Assembly: GCF_008711325.1 (NCBI RefSeq)
Contig: NZ_VXDB01000026.1
Span: forward strand, 1 to 55,273
Direction: 5' to 3'
Source of the DNA: Roseibium sediminis
GTDB lineage: Bacteria; Pseudomonadota; Alphaproteobacteria; Rhizobiales; Stappiaceae
DNA: 55,273 nt
Shown here: one piece after another, positions 40,649 to 49,225 of the stretch
Position numbering within the stretch: the first letter of the stretch is position 1
Layout of the letters: each line of letters begins with the position of its first letter
Notes under the pieces: generated by a model
What the model was told of the DNA's origin: nothing
The model's input: the letters and a program-made list of their open reading frames with translations, nothing else
Databases searched by the model: none
Translations under genes and position numbers: made by a program

Positions 40649-42268
40649 TCAGGCGGCGCTCCGAGCCTTCCTGTCGGCACGGATCATGTCCGCCCCCTTC
40701 TCCCCGATCATGATCGCCGGAGCGTTCGTGTTGCCGGACGTGATGGTCGGCATGATCGAGGCATCGGCGATGCGGATGCCTGCAACGCTGCGCAGGCGCA
40801 ATCTTTCATCGACCACGGAATCGGGATCAGAGCCCATCCGGCAGGTGCCCACGGGATGGAAAATCGTTGTTCCGATGGTCCCCGCAGCCTGTGCCAGTTC
40901 CTCATCGGACACCAGATTGGCTCCCGGCAGATATTCTTCAGGCGTATGCCCGGCCAAGGGGCTCGCCGCCATGATCCGTCTTGTCAGACGGATGGAATCG
41001 GCTGCGACCTTCCGGTCTCCCTCGGTGGACAGGTAGTTCGCGAGGATTTCCGGCTGCACCGCCTTGTCGGGCGATGTGATGTGGCAGTGGCCTCGACTTT
41101 CCGGCCGCAGATTGCAGATGCTGGCCGTGATTGCCGGAAAATCGTGCAAGGGATCGCCAAACTTGTCCAGCGACAGGGGCTGCACGTGGAATTCGACATT
41201 CGCTGTTTCGAAGGATGGATCGCTCTTGGCAAATACGCCTAGCTGGCTTGGCGCCATGGACATCGGGCCGGACCTTGTGAGCATGTATACTAGACCGATT
41301 TTCGCCTTGCCGATCCAGCTGTTTGCCATCTGGTTCAAAGTCTTGGCACCAGACACCTTGAAGATGGTGCGCAATTGCAGGTGATCCTGCAGATTGGCAC
41401 CGACTTGCCGGGCCTCCCTGACGACATCGACACCTGCAGCGCTCAAAACTTCGGGATCGCCGATGCCGGAAAGCTCCAAAAGTTGCGGCGAGCCAATGGC
41501 ACCGGCAGCAAGCACCAGCTCCCCATCAATCGCCACCCGTGACGGCACGCCCTTCACGTCCAGCTCGAGAGCCGTGGCCCGACCTTCGTTCACCACAATC
41601 CGCGAGGCATGCGCCTCTGTGATCACCTTCAGGTTCGGGCGCTTCATGGCCGGGCGCAGAAACGCCTTGGCCGCATTGACCCGGACACCGGAGCGCTGGG
41701 TTACCTGAAAATAGGACGAGCCGAGATTGTCACCGCTGTTGAAATCCTTGACCTTCGGGATACCCACTTCGGCGCAGGCCTCGCGGAAGGCATCGAGAAT
41801 ATCCCAGGAAAGTCGCTGTTCCTCCACCCTCAGGCCACCGCCCTGCCCGTGCAGCTCATCGTTCCAGGCGTAGTGATCTTCGGATTTTCTGAAATAGGGC
41901 AACACATCGTCCCAGCCCCATCCGGGCAGGCCCATCTGTCGCCAGCCGTCATAGTCGCGGGCCTGACCACGCATGTAGATCATACCGTTGATGGATGAGC
42001 ATCCACCCAGGACCTTGCCGCGCGGATACATGAGGGAGCGACCATTGAGGCCCGGATCAGGTGCGGTCTTGAACCCCCAATCGGTTCGCGGATTACCCAT
42101 GCAATAGAGATAACCGACGGGAATATGGACCCAGATGTAATTGTCGTCCTTGCCCGCCTCCAGGAGCAGGACCTTCACGTCCGGGTCTTCCGACAGCCGG
42201 TTGGCCAGCACACATCCGGCAGACCCTGCGCCAACAATCACATAATCCCAGGTTCCGAGATCCTGCAT
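40649..42268 (-). CDS. GMC-family FAD-dependent oxidoreductase
   Basis: A 539-residue flavoprotein of the glucose-methanol-choline family, close to choline dehydrogenase (BetA). FAD-binding VIVGAGSAGCVLANRL (10-25), GMC signature 1 around PRGKVLGGCSSINGM, signature 2 GAIGSPQLLELSGIG, and the C-terminal catalytic FHPVGTCRMG and GNTNAPAIMIGEKGA. It oxidises an alcohol; which one is unclear, because BetA-like GMC proteins act on choline, polyethylene glycol and others. The start at 42268 has GGAGGAACC just upstream. It precedes dctB by 11 nt. Confidence 0.9.
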   Translation of the reverse strand: MQDLGTWDYVIVGAGSAGCVLANRLSEDPDVKVLLLEAGKDDNYIWVHIPVGYLYCMGNPRTDWGFKTAPDPGLNGRSLMYPRGKVLGGCSSINGMIYMRGQARDYDGWRQMGLPGWGWDDVLPYFRKSEDHYAWNDELHGQGGGLRVEEQRLSWDILDAFREACAEVGIPKVKDFNSGDNLGSSYFQVTQRSGVRVNAAKAFLRPAMKRPNLKVITEAHASRIVVNEGRATALELDVKGVPSRVAIDGELVLAAGAIGSPQLLELSGIGDPEVLSAAGVDVVREARQVGANLQDHLQLRTIFKVSGAKTLNQMANSWIGKAKIGLVYMLTRSGPMSMAPSQLGVFAKSDPSFETANVEFHVQPLSLDKFGDPLHDFPAITASICNLRPESRGHCHITSPDKAVQPEILANYLSTEGDRKVAADSIRLTRRIMAASPLAGHTPEEYLPGANLVSDEELAQAAGTIGTTIFHPVGTCRMGSDPDSVVDERLRLRSVAGIRIADASIMPTITSGNTNAPAIMIGEKGADMIRADRKARSAA

Positions 42269-42338
42269 GGTTCCTCCAATGTCATTTTGGCTGATGGAGG
42301 CATGCGGCGGGCAAACGGTCAAGTCCGGCATATTACCC

Positions 42339-42357
42339 GCAAGGTCACTTGCAAGGT
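42339..42357. repeat. GCAAGGT direct repeat upstream of the GMC gene
   Basis: Two copies of GCAAGGT (42339-42345 and 42351-42357) with a 12-bp period lie about 70 nt upstream of the GMC start and abut the DUF1203 stop. They could be a half-turn-spaced regulator site. The support is only the repetition. Confidence 0.3.
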
Positions 42358-42358
42358 G

Positions 42359-42820
42359 TCAGCTTCGCTCCACCCGGGCTGCAAAACATCCCGGACGGGC
42401 GAAATGAACATGGAGATAGTCAGCATCCGGATTGGCGAACTGACGGATAATTTCAGCATCCACGACGCTGCCATCCACAACATCCGCCTCCACAATGCGT
42501 CCCTGCGTGTTGAAGGCACGCACCGAGAGAAGGCGCTCGGCAATCATCGCCGGAACAACGCCCGGTGCCACAGTTGCCTCTTGCGCGTTTTCGCGGACAT
42601 AGATCGCATGGCGGGAACGGTAGGGAGAGTGCGCCGATTGATGCTCATGATTGACGAGAAACACCCGCTCACCGGCAGGCGCGTCTTGCAGGCTTACTCG
42701 GCAGGGGCATTTACCGTCGGAAATGTGAATGTCGACGGCACGGGCGGCAAGTTCGGCGAATGACAAACCATTCAGATAGCTGAAATCCGCAGCGGCGAGC
42801 GGGATAAACCGAAAGGACAT
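42359..42820 (-). CDS. DUF1203 domain protein
   Basis: A 153-residue protein covering one DUF1203 domain. Recognisable segments are DGKCPCRVSLQDAPAGERVFLVNHEHQ (in part: PCRVSLQDAPAGERVFLVNH), SPYRSRHAIYVRENAQ, ERLLSVRAFN, VEADVVDG and the closing YLHVHFARPGCFAARVERS. The function of the family is unknown and I assign none. The ATG at 42820 is set by the domain start MSFRFIPL. Its Shine-Dalgarno (AGGAG) lies within a perfect 11-bp hairpin that ends 2 nt before the ATG. Confidence 0.88.
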   Translation of the reverse strand: MSFRFIPLAAADFSYLNGLSFAELAARAVDIHISDGKCPCRVSLQDAPAGERVFLVNHEHQSAHSPYRSRHAIYVRENAQEATVAPGVVPAMIAERLLSVRAFNTQGRIVEADVVDGSVVDAEIIRQFANPDADYLHVHFARPGCFAARVERS

Positions 42821-42822
42821 GT

Positions 42823-42851
42823 GTCTGGTCTCCTGTTGGTGGAGACCAGAC
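42823..42851 (-). promoter_or_regulatory. mRNA hairpin hiding the DUF1203 ribosome-binding site
   Basis: On the minus strand GTCTGGTCTCC, loop ACCAACA and GGAGACCAGAC form a perfect 11-bp stem whose 3' arm contains the GGAG ribosome site, 9 nt before the ATG. There is no T-run, so it is not a terminator. It would block initiation unless opened by heat, a ligand, an RNA or upstream ribosomes. Confidence 0.7.
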
Positions 42852-42896
42852 CTAAGCTTGAGGGCGTACGAGCGACACCCGATTTGCGAGCGTCGT

Positions 42897-43625
42897 TTAT
42901 CCGGCGAGTTCCGCCTCGCGTACGGCCATTTCAATCTCATCCACGAGCGCCGGATCGAGCTGCAAGCGGGCTGCCAGCATCTGCAGATAGGCCTTTTCCG
43001 CCGGGTGATCCGGATCAATTGCCAATCGGGAGGCCGCGTAGATTTCGGCGGCTGTTTCCGGGCAGGAGGCACTGGCCACAACCTTGTCCAGATCAAGCGG
43101 TGCGCGCAGTTCATCCATTAGGAAAGCCTTGGCTTCGCTGTCGAGTCCGGCTTCGCCGATCTTGTCAAAGATGCGGCCTTGTTCCTCGGCATCGATATGA
43201 CCGTCTGCCTTGGCAGCGGAAATCATTGCGACAAGCAGGTTGATGGCAAACTGGTTTTCGCCGCCCGGCTGACGGGCCGGGTCAAACGCCGTATCGCGCG
43301 GGGCCTCGATCGGGATCGGCTCATTTGACGGATAGGACGGACGCGGCTGTCCCTGCTGATTGGCCTGATACCCCTGATAGGCCTTGTAAGCGAGACCCGC
43401 GACAAGGGCCAGACCACCATAGGTAACCGCCTTGGAGCCGATCTTGCGACCGGTTTTGGTGCCGAGCATCAGGCCCGCGAGACTGCCCAGAGCCAATCCG
43501 CCCTTTTGGGACGACAGAAAATCCTTGCCTTGCGCAAGAAGGTCGCCGGATTGCCCGCGCCCGCCAGAGCGGCCACCGCCCTGGCTTCCCAAAAACTGAT
43601 CCAGCAAGGATTTTGCATCAAACAT
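42897..43625 (-). CDS. DUF533 / YebE-like inner-membrane protein with TerB-like domain
   Basis: A 242-residue protein. The N-terminus MFDAKSLLDQFLGSQ is followed by a glycine-rich linker, a hydrophobic segment (about 66-85, VTYGGLALVAGLAYKAYQGY) and a proline-rich linker. The C-terminal TerB-like helical domain (about 125-235) contains the acidic KADGHIDAEEQGRI motif. In E. coli YebE is a stress-related inner-membrane protein. The role here is unknown. The start at 43625 fits the family N-terminus; 76 nt separate it from the DUF1203 gene. Confidence 0.87.
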   Translation of the reverse strand: MFDAKSLLDQFLGSQGGGRSGGRGQSGDLLAQGKDFLSSQKGGLALGSLAGLMLGTKTGRKIGSKAVTYGGLALVAGLAYKAYQGYQANQQGQPRPSYPSNEPIPIEAPRDTAFDPARQPGGENQFAINLLVAMISAAKADGHIDAEEQGRIFDKIGEAGLDSEAKAFLMDELRAPLDLDKVVASASCPETAAEIYAASRLAIDPDHPAEKAYLQMLAARLQLDPALVDEIEMAVREAELAG

Positions 43626-43727
43626 TCTGCTCTGGCTCCCGATATGCCCTTTTTCAGGGTCAAGCTTCGTTCCGGCTCTACACATGGGGGATCAGGGCAG
43701 GGACCGCAAGTTTTCAGCAGGTCCGGG

Positions 43728-44201
43728 TTACAAATTATCGCCGAGAGGCAGAAAATTGTCGTCCTTCAGCGTTTCCATGGCGATGGAAGAGCGCACATTC
43801 TGTACCGCCTCTTGCGGCAGGAGTTCATCGTTGATGATGCGGGACAGCGCCTTCAGATCCCGGACGACGATTTTCAGCAGATAATCAACGTCACCGGTCA
43901 AGGTATGGGCTTCCTGCACTTCCGGCATCGCGGTCACCATGTTGCGGAACTTGCGTGCATTTTCGCGGCTATGAGCACCCAGCGTAACGCCGACGAACGC
44001 CGTTACCGTCAGGCCCAGCGCTTCCGGGTCAAGGGCGGCCCTGTATCTGCGGATGACGCCGTCATTTTCCAGCTTTTGCCGCCGTCTGGAAATCTGGCTT
44101 GCGGACAAGCCGATCCGCTCGGACACTTCCTGATTGGTGAGCGCAGCATTTTCCTGCAAGGCGCCCAGGATCTTCATGTCAAAGCCATCCAGCGCAATCA
44201 T
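43728..44201 (-). CDS. Lrp/AsnC-family regulator
   Basis: A 157-residue regulator. The N-terminal helix-turn-helix (TNQEVSERIGLSASQISRRRQKLE, quoted in part: LTNQEVSERIGLSASQISR) is followed by the effector-binding RAM domain with VQEAHTLTGDVDYLLKI. It is divergent from hppD, and the gap contains a direct repeat that could be its binding site. A role in sensing an aromatic or branched-chain amino acid and controlling tyrosine catabolism follows from context (inference). Confidence 0.92.
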   Translation of the reverse strand: MIALDGFDMKILGALQENAALTNQEVSERIGLSASQISRRRQKLENDGVIRRYRAALDPEALGLTVTAFVGVTLGAHSRENARKFRNMVTAMPEVQEAHTLTGDVDYLLKIVVRDLKALSRIINDELLPQEAVQNVRSSIAMETLKDDNFLPLGDNL

Positions 44202-44202
44202 T

Positions 44203-44243
44203 GTGCATCAATCTCGCAATATTATTCATTTCAGTGCATCAAT
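44203..44243. promoter_or_regulatory. GTGCATCAAT direct repeats between lrp and hppD
   Basis: GTGCATCAAT occurs at 44203-44212 and 44234-44243, 31 bp (three helical turns) apart, in an AT-rich gap next to the Lrp start. Lrp octamers bind such phased sites. Confidence 0.5.
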
Positions 44244-44323
44244 ATACGGGATTTCCCATGCTTTGCACACACATTGCGCCCGATTGGTTTCATTCTTGAC
44301 CAAATTCTTTCAGGAGGAAGTTC

Positions 44324-45436
44324 ATGGGTCCGTTTCCGCACGATGCGCCACCGGCGCAAATCTCCGACGAAAACCCGGCTGGCACCGACGGCTTCGAGTT
44401 TGTCGAGTTCTCTCACCCGGAACCGGAGAAGCTGGACACCCTGTTCCGTAAGATGGGCTTTGTTCCCGTCGCAAAGCACAAGACCAAGGAAATCACCCTC
44501 TATCGTCAGGGCGATGTGACTTATGTGCTGAATGCTGAACCCAGCTCCTTTGGCATGAAATTCGTCGACCAGCACGGCCCGTGCGCCCCGTCCATGGCCT
44601 GGCGCGTTGTCGATGCAAAGCACGCCTTCGACCACGCCGTTGCCAAGGGCGCAACGCCCTATGAAGGCACTGACAAGACACTGGAGGTACCGGCCATTGT
44701 CGGTATCGGCGGATCGCTGCTCTATTTCATCGACACCTACGGCGCAAAGGGCTCTGCCTATGAGGCCGAATTCAACTGGCTGGAGGCGGTCAACCCGCAG
44801 CCGGAAGGTGTTGGCTTCTACTATCTCGACCACCTGACCCACAATGTCTATCGCGGCAACATGGACAAGTGGTGGGACTTCTACCGCGACCTGTTCGGCT
44901 TTTCCCAGATCCACTTCTTCGACATTGATGGCCGGATTACGGGCCTTGTCAGCCGCGCGATCACGTCCCCCTGTGGCAAGATCCGCATTCCGCTGAACGA
45001 GTCGAAGGACGACACCAGCCAGATCGAGGAATATCTTCGCAAATACAAGGGCGAAGGCATCCAGCACATCGCGGTCGGTTGCGACAATATCTACGACTGC
45101 ACGGACAAGCTGGCGGCGAATGAGCTGAAATTCATGCCGGGCCCGCCGGACACTTACTACGAGATGTCAAAGGAGCGCGTACACGGCCATGACGAGCCGC
45201 TCGACCGGATGCGCAAGCACGGCATCCTGATCGACGGGGAAGGGGTGGTGAATGGCGGCATGACAAAGATCCTGCTGCAGATCTTCTCCAAGACGGTCAT
45301 CGGGCCGATCTTCTTCGAGTTCATCCAGCGCAAGGGCGACGAGGGCTTTGGTGAAGGCAACTTCCGCGCCCTGTTTGAGTCCATTGAAGAAGACCAGATC
45401 CGCCGCGGCGTGATCAAGGTGGACGCAGCCGAGTAA
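44324..45436 (+). CDS. hppD: 4-hydroxyphenylpyruvate dioxygenase
   Basis: A 370-residue Fe(II) dioxygenase that converts 4-hydroxyphenylpyruvate to homogentisate in tyrosine breakdown. Two VOC-type domains are present. Iron-ligand regions are DHLTHNVYRGNMDKW, GIQHIAVGCDNIY and the C-terminal FFEFIQRKGDEGFGEGNF with the Glu ligand. The C-terminal helix that gates the site (RALFESIEEDQIRRGV) is complete. A GGAGGAAG ribosome site precedes the ATG. No homogentisate dioxygenase lies in the window. A clear terminator follows. Confidence 0.97.
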   Translation: MGPFPHDAPPAQISDENPAGTDGFEFVEFSHPEPEKLDTLFRKMGFVPVAKHKTKEITLYRQGDVTYVLNAEPSSFGMKFVDQHGPCAPSMAWRVVDAKHAFDHAVAKGATPYEGTDKTLEVPAIVGIGGSLLYFIDTYGAKGSAYEAEFNWLEAVNPQPEGVGFYYLDHLTHNVYRGNMDKWWDFYRDLFGFSQIHFFDIDGRITGLVSRAITSPCGKIRIPLNESKDDTSQIEEYLRKYKGEGIQHIAVGCDNIYDCTDKLAANELKFMPGPPDTYYEMSKERVHGHDEPLDRMRKHGILIDGEGVVNGGMTKILLQIFSKTVIGPIFFEFIQRKGDEGFGEGNFRALFESIEEDQIRRGVIKVDAAE

Positions 45437-45459
45437 GAGCTGCCTCTTTTGAAAAACTG

Positions 45460-45498
45460 AACCCCGTCTGGCACCCCACCGCCGAACGGGGTTTTTCT
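45460..45498 (+). terminator. Intrinsic terminator of hppD
   Basis: AACCCCGT (45460-45467) pairs with ACGGGGTT (45486-45493), followed by TTTCTTC. It lies 24 nt after the hppD stop. Confidence 0.82.
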
Positions 45499-45555
45499 TC
45501 TGGGTCTGACCAGACAGGCGACTGGCGTCAGCACGGTTTGGCACTCAAGGGTTCG

Positions 45556-46482
45556 TCAGGCCGCAGCTCTCCTGAGCTTTGACTTCGCCAAAACGAGCAC
45601 CGCTACCGTCCCGACCATAACAGCGTAGGCGACGAGGCCATGCAGGACGAAGTTCGGGATGGTCCAAAGCAGCAACGTGTCGTTGCCGCCGCCGGTAAAG
45701 ATTGCCCCCAACCCCATCAAAATTCCGCCCAGAAAGCATAGAACCGCGCGTTGCAGGTGAGGGGCTTGCAGGGAAAATCTGGAATTCAGGATTGACCCGA
45801 TGGTTGCGCCCGCAAAAAGCGCCAGGATCGTCAGCTCGATTTCGAGGGTCTGCGACAGTCCCTTGCCGGAGAGAATGCGCCCGACCCACGCCTCATAGCT
45901 CCAGTCAGGATTGCTCGCAAAGGTGAGGGCAGCGGCAAGTCCCATGACGCACAGTGCGAATATCGCCTGTTCCCGGTTTTTCACGACCCGAAAGAGCCCA
46001 TAGACAGCGCCTGCGCCCGCGAGCCCGACAGCGCCCCAGAATATCCCCGTGTCTGTGTCCAGCGCCGCCATTTGAAAGTGAAATCCGGGCAGAGCATCCA
46101 ACTGCCAGTCGGCGCTGATCTTGCGCGCGACCACCAGCCCCGCGAAGGTCATCAGATAGGCGGAATCGCCGGATGTCAGCCGCCCGATGGTTCCGATGAA
46201 ACAGCCATTGTTCAGCCACGCCCCAATCCCCATGGCAATGGAGGCGGCGATCAAAACCGCATCGATCGGCAGTTCACGGGCAATCGGGAGCTTTTCCGGA
46301 AAAAGCATCTTGAGCGCGAGAAGGCTGATTGTCGCAAAACACACCGCAATGCCGATCCCGATCAGCCAATCCGGCTTCCCTCGTGTGACAAGCCGCGTGG
46401 TGGCCGCAACCGTGCAGGTGCTCGCTCTCGACAGGGAGAACCCCAGCACAAACGCAAATAACACTATGAACATGCCGAACAT
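45556..46482 (-). CDS. YeeE/YedE-family membrane protein (sulfur-compound transport)
   Basis: A 308-residue polytopic membrane protein with about nine helices. Conserved cysteine motifs are SRASTCTVAATT (about 18-29) and NNGCFIGTIGR (about 91-101); the C-terminal repeat has FTGGGNDTLLLW, where some relatives have a further Cys. Characterised members pass thiosulfate through the membrane by a cysteine relay. A sulfur substrate is likely, but which one is open. It is convergent with hppD and separated from gshB by that gene's terminator. Confidence 0.87.
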   Translation of the reverse strand: MFGMFIVLFAFVLGFSLSRASTCTVAATTRLVTRGKPDWLIGIGIAVCFATISLLALKMLFPEKLPIARELPIDAVLIAASIAMGIGAWLNNGCFIGTIGRLTSGDSAYLMTFAGLVVARKISADWQLDALPGFHFQMAALDTDTGIFWGAVGLAGAGAVYGLFRVVKNREQAIFALCVMGLAAALTFASNPDWSYEAWVGRILSGKGLSQTLEIELTILALFAGATIGSILNSRFSLQAPHLQRAVLCFLGGILMGLGAIFTGGGNDTLLLWTIPNFVLHGLVAYAVMVGTVAVLVLAKSKLRRAAA

Positions 46483-46551
46483 GGACGACCCAGACTAACC
46501 AAACTCAGAGGGTGGAGCGCTCATCCATGCCCCAAAATTTCACAAATGGAA

Positions 46552-46579
46552 ACGCAAAGAGCCCGCACATGGCGGGCTC
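46552..46579 (-). terminator. Terminator downstream of gshB
   Basis: GAGCCCGC (46559-46566) and GCGGGCTC (46572-46579) form a perfect 8-bp stem; on the minus strand TTTGCG follows. It lies about 75 nt after the gshB stop. The T-run is short. Confidence 0.65.
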
Positions 46580-46653
46580 CGATGTCAAAGAAACGTGATC
46601 GATTGGTCTAAACTGCAGGCCATTTGAAGCGCTTAGGGCTGGCCTTGTCCCGC

Positions 46654-47604
46654 CTATTCGGTGGCGGAAATCTTGGCTTCCAGCACGTCCCAGACCTTTG
46701 CGGCAATGTCGGGACCGCCAAGTCTTTTCACGGCCCGAATGCCGGTCGGGGCCGTGACGTTGATCTCCGTCAGCATGCCGTCAATCACATCTATGCCGAC
46801 CAGGATCAGTCCCTTTTCACGCAGCGCGGGACCAAGACGCAGGCAGATTTCCAGTTCGCGGTCGGTCAGTTCGCTATCGGTCGGTGATCCGCCACGCACC
46901 ATGTTGGAGCGAAGGTCACCGGCTGCCGGGACACGGTTGACCGCTCCGGCAAACTCACCGTCCACCAGCAGGATACGCTTGTCGCCATGTTTCACATTGG
47001 GCAGGAATTGCTGGATGACCCAGGGCTCGCGGAATGTCGCGGCGAAAAAGTCATAGAGCGAGCCGTAGTTGAGGTCGTCATTGGTGATGCGGAAGACGGC
47101 AGCGCCGCCATGACCGAACAGCGGCTTCATGACGATGTCGCCATATTCGGCCCGGAAGAGGTCGATTTCCGCCCGGTCGCGGGTGATCAGCGTCGGCGGC
47201 ATCAGGTCGGCAAATTCGGTGACGAACAGCTTTTCCGGGGCATTGCGCACTTCGGTCGGGTTGTTGACCACCAGCGTGTTGGGATGGATCTTGTCGAGGA
47301 TGTGGGTTGCCGCAATATAGGCCAGATCAAAGGGCGGGTCCTGACGCATCAAGACCACATCCATGTCCAGCATGTTGCTGCGCTGACGTTCACCCAGCGT
47401 GAAGTGGTTTCCCTTTTCGTCCCGCACTTCCACCGGCTCGAGCGCGCAGAACACATCGTCGCCGATCATCGCAAGCCGATCAGGCGTATAGTGGTAAAGC
47501 TCGTGACCGCGCGCCTGCGCTTCCAGCATCAGCGCAAAGGCACTGTCCCCGGTAATGTTAATCGAGGAAATATGGTCCATCTGGACGGCGACCTTCAGGG
47601 CCAT
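46654..47604 (-). CDS. gshB: Glutathione synthetase GshB
   Basis: A 316-residue ATP-grasp enzyme joining gamma-glutamylcysteine and glycine. Family motifs: [19 protein letters not shown] at the N-terminus, [28 protein letters not shown] for ATP binding, [23 protein letters not shown] near the glycine-rich loop and [19 protein letters not shown]. The start at 47604 has GGGAG 8 nt upstream. The leader contains a 7-bp stem (47624-47641). It lies 109 nt after yraN in the conserved order rsmI-yraN-gshB. Confidence 0.96.
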   Translation of the reverse strand: MALKVAVQMDHISSINITGDSAFALMLEAQARGHELYHYTPDRLAMIGDDVFCALEPVEVRDEKGNHFTLGERQRSNMLDMDVVLMRQDPPFDLAYIAATHILDKIHPNTLVVNNPTEVRNAPEKLFVTEFADLMPPTLITRDRAEIDLFRAEYGDIVMKPLFGHGGAAVFRITNDDLNYGSLYDFFAATFREPWVIQQFLPNVKHGDKRILLVDGEFAGAVNRVPAAGDLRSNMVRGGSPTDSELTDRELEICLRLGPALREKGLILVGIDVIDGMLTEINVTAPTGIRAVKRLGGPDIAAKVWDVLEAKISATE

Positions 47605-47713
47605 CGGATTACTCCCGTGCGAACGCAAGGACGACCTTGCGCAATTGGGTGATCATGTTGTCCAGATATGCGGATCGCACCAGGCTTTGTCCAGTAGGCG
47701 CAAGGTGTTGATT

Positions 47714-48115
47714 TCATTCCGCCGCCTGAAACGCACTCACAATGCGCTCCGGCCAGCGCCATGGCCGGACAATCACGACATCGAAACGCAGGGTGAAAAA
47801 CCCGGCTTTCGGATGTTCTGCGATGAAGATTTTTGCGGCCCGGACGATACGCCTTTGGCTTGCAGGGGTGACAGCCTCCATGGCGGCTGCCCGGGTTCGG
47901 CGCGCCTTGACCTCGATGAAGGCTACCGTCTTGCCTCTCTTTGCAATGAGGTCGATTTCTCCTGCCTTGGTCTTGTAGCGATGCTTCAGGATACGCCAAC
48001 CGGTCAGGCGGAGGGACCATGCTGCAAAGGTTTCGGCGGAAAGCCCAAGGCCATGAGCCTTGCGGCGTTTGCCGGTTTCAGCTTCGCCCTTTATTGGCCC
48101 GCCCTTTGCTGCCAT
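47714..48115 (-). CDS. yraN: YraN/UPF0102 nuclease-fold protein
   Basis: A 133-residue protein with the restriction-endonuclease-like fold of UPF0102. The pattern GWRILKHRYKTKAGEIDLIAKRGKTVAFIEVKAR contains the GEIDLI and EVK catalytic-type motifs. The cellular role is unknown; Holliday-junction or repair functions have been suggested for relatives. It starts 1 nt after the rsmI stop, so they are translationally linked, an order conserved in many proteobacteria. Confidence 0.93.
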   Translation of the reverse strand: MAAKGGPIKGEAETGKRRKAHGLGLSAETFAAWSLRLTGWRILKHRYKTKAGEIDLIAKRGKTVAFIEVKARRTRAAAMEAVTPASQRRIVRAAKIFIAEHPKAGFFTLRFDVVIVRPWRWPERIVSAFQAAE

Positions 48116-48116
48116 G

Positions 48117-49025
48117 TCAGGCGGCTCCGTCCTTCAGCTCCAGCGCTCGCTTGTAAAGATCACCGCGATCAAGACCCGTCGCCTTTGCGACTTTTTTGGC
48201 AGCTGCACTGACCGGCATGTCTGCAAGGGCTTCGCGCAACAGCTCGTCCGCATCAGCACCTTCAGCTTCCGGCCGGTCTTCGGGCGGGCCGACAAGAATG
48301 ACGATCTCGCCTTTCACCTGCTCTCCGTCAAACCGGGTCGCCAAATCCTCCAGAGACCCACGCTCGAAGGTTTCAAAGCGTTTGGTCAGTTCTCGGGCGA
48401 CAATCGCCTCACGCTCGCCCCCCAACATCTCGGCCATCAATTTGAGCGTTGCTCCCACCCGGTGAGGCGATTCAAAAAACGCCAGTGTTGCCTTGATGCC
48501 GGCCAGCTCGTTCAAGCGGCTTGTTTTCGGCCCGCCTTTTTGCGGCAGGAAGCCCGCAAATACCAGCGTGTCACTTGGAAGGCCGGACGCCACGAGAGCC
48601 GCAAGCGGCGCAGATGCGCCGGGGATCGGAATAACCTTGTGTCCTTCCGCCAGAACATCTCGCACAAGCCGATAGCCGGGATCGGAGACAAGCGGTGTGC
48701 CTGCATCACTGACCAGAGCAATGGCCTCACCGCGTTCCAGGGCGGCCAGCAGACGCGGGCGCTGCTTTTCCGCGTTATGCTCGTGATAGGGCAACAGCTG
48801 TGCCTTCAGGCCGAACCGGTGCGTGAGGGTGGACGTCACCCTTGTATCCTCGCAGGCTATGAGTGTGGCTGCGGCCAGCGTTTCCAGCGCCCGGACCGTT
48901 ATGTCTCCAAGATTTCCGATCGGGGTGGAGACGATATAAAGGCCCGGTTCGAGAGGAGGGGCCTGAAAAGCATGCGCCGACAGGCTGTAGCGCCGATCTC
49001 CTGCGACCTTGTCGACAGTTTCCAT
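48117..49025 (-). CDS. rsmI: 16S rRNA 2'-O-ribose C1402 methyltransferase RsmI
   Basis: A 302-residue SAM-dependent methyltransferase of the tetrapyrrole methylase fold that modifies C1402 in the decoding centre of 16S rRNA. GLYIVSTPIGNLGDITVRAL is the classic N-terminal signature; CEDTR, LVSDAGTPLVSDPGYRLV and IPGASAPLAALVASGLP follow. The start at 49025 has GGGAG 7 nt upstream. It is divergent from the LpoA-like lipoprotein gene and followed by yraN. Confidence 0.96.
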   Translation of the reverse strand: METVDKVAGDRRYSLSAHAFQAPPLEPGLYIVSTPIGNLGDITVRALETLAAATLIACEDTRVTSTLTHRFGLKAQLLPYHEHNAEKQRPRLLAALERGEAIALVSDAGTPLVSDPGYRLVRDVLAEGHKVIPIPGASAPLAALVASGLPSDTLVFAGFLPQKGGPKTSRLNELAGIKATLAFFESPHRVGATLKLMAEMLGGEREAIVARELTKRFETFERGSLEDLATRFDGEQVKGEIVILVGPPEDRPEAEGADADELLREALADMPVSAAAKKVAKATGLDRGDLYKRALELKDGAA

Positions 49026-49225
49026 GGAGTGCTCCCGTGCTGTCCGCCTGGCTGGTCGCAAAAATGCCCATTTTGGGCGTTGTTTTCAGCGCTACAAGGC
49101 ATTTTACTGATATTCAAGTTAAAATCTGACGCCAAATCAGGTGTTGCACCTTGATCTCGCGACGAAACTGGACACACCCTTCGTGAAACCGTAAGTGTCT
49201 CGTGAAGTTTACCAAGGAGGCTGGG

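Noticed and set aside
45556..46482. Missing third cysteine in the YeeE/YedE protein as a sign of inactivation
   Set aside because: Two of the relay cysteine motifs are intact, and GGNDTLL without Cys occurs in this subfamily as far as I recall, so it is not evidence of decay.
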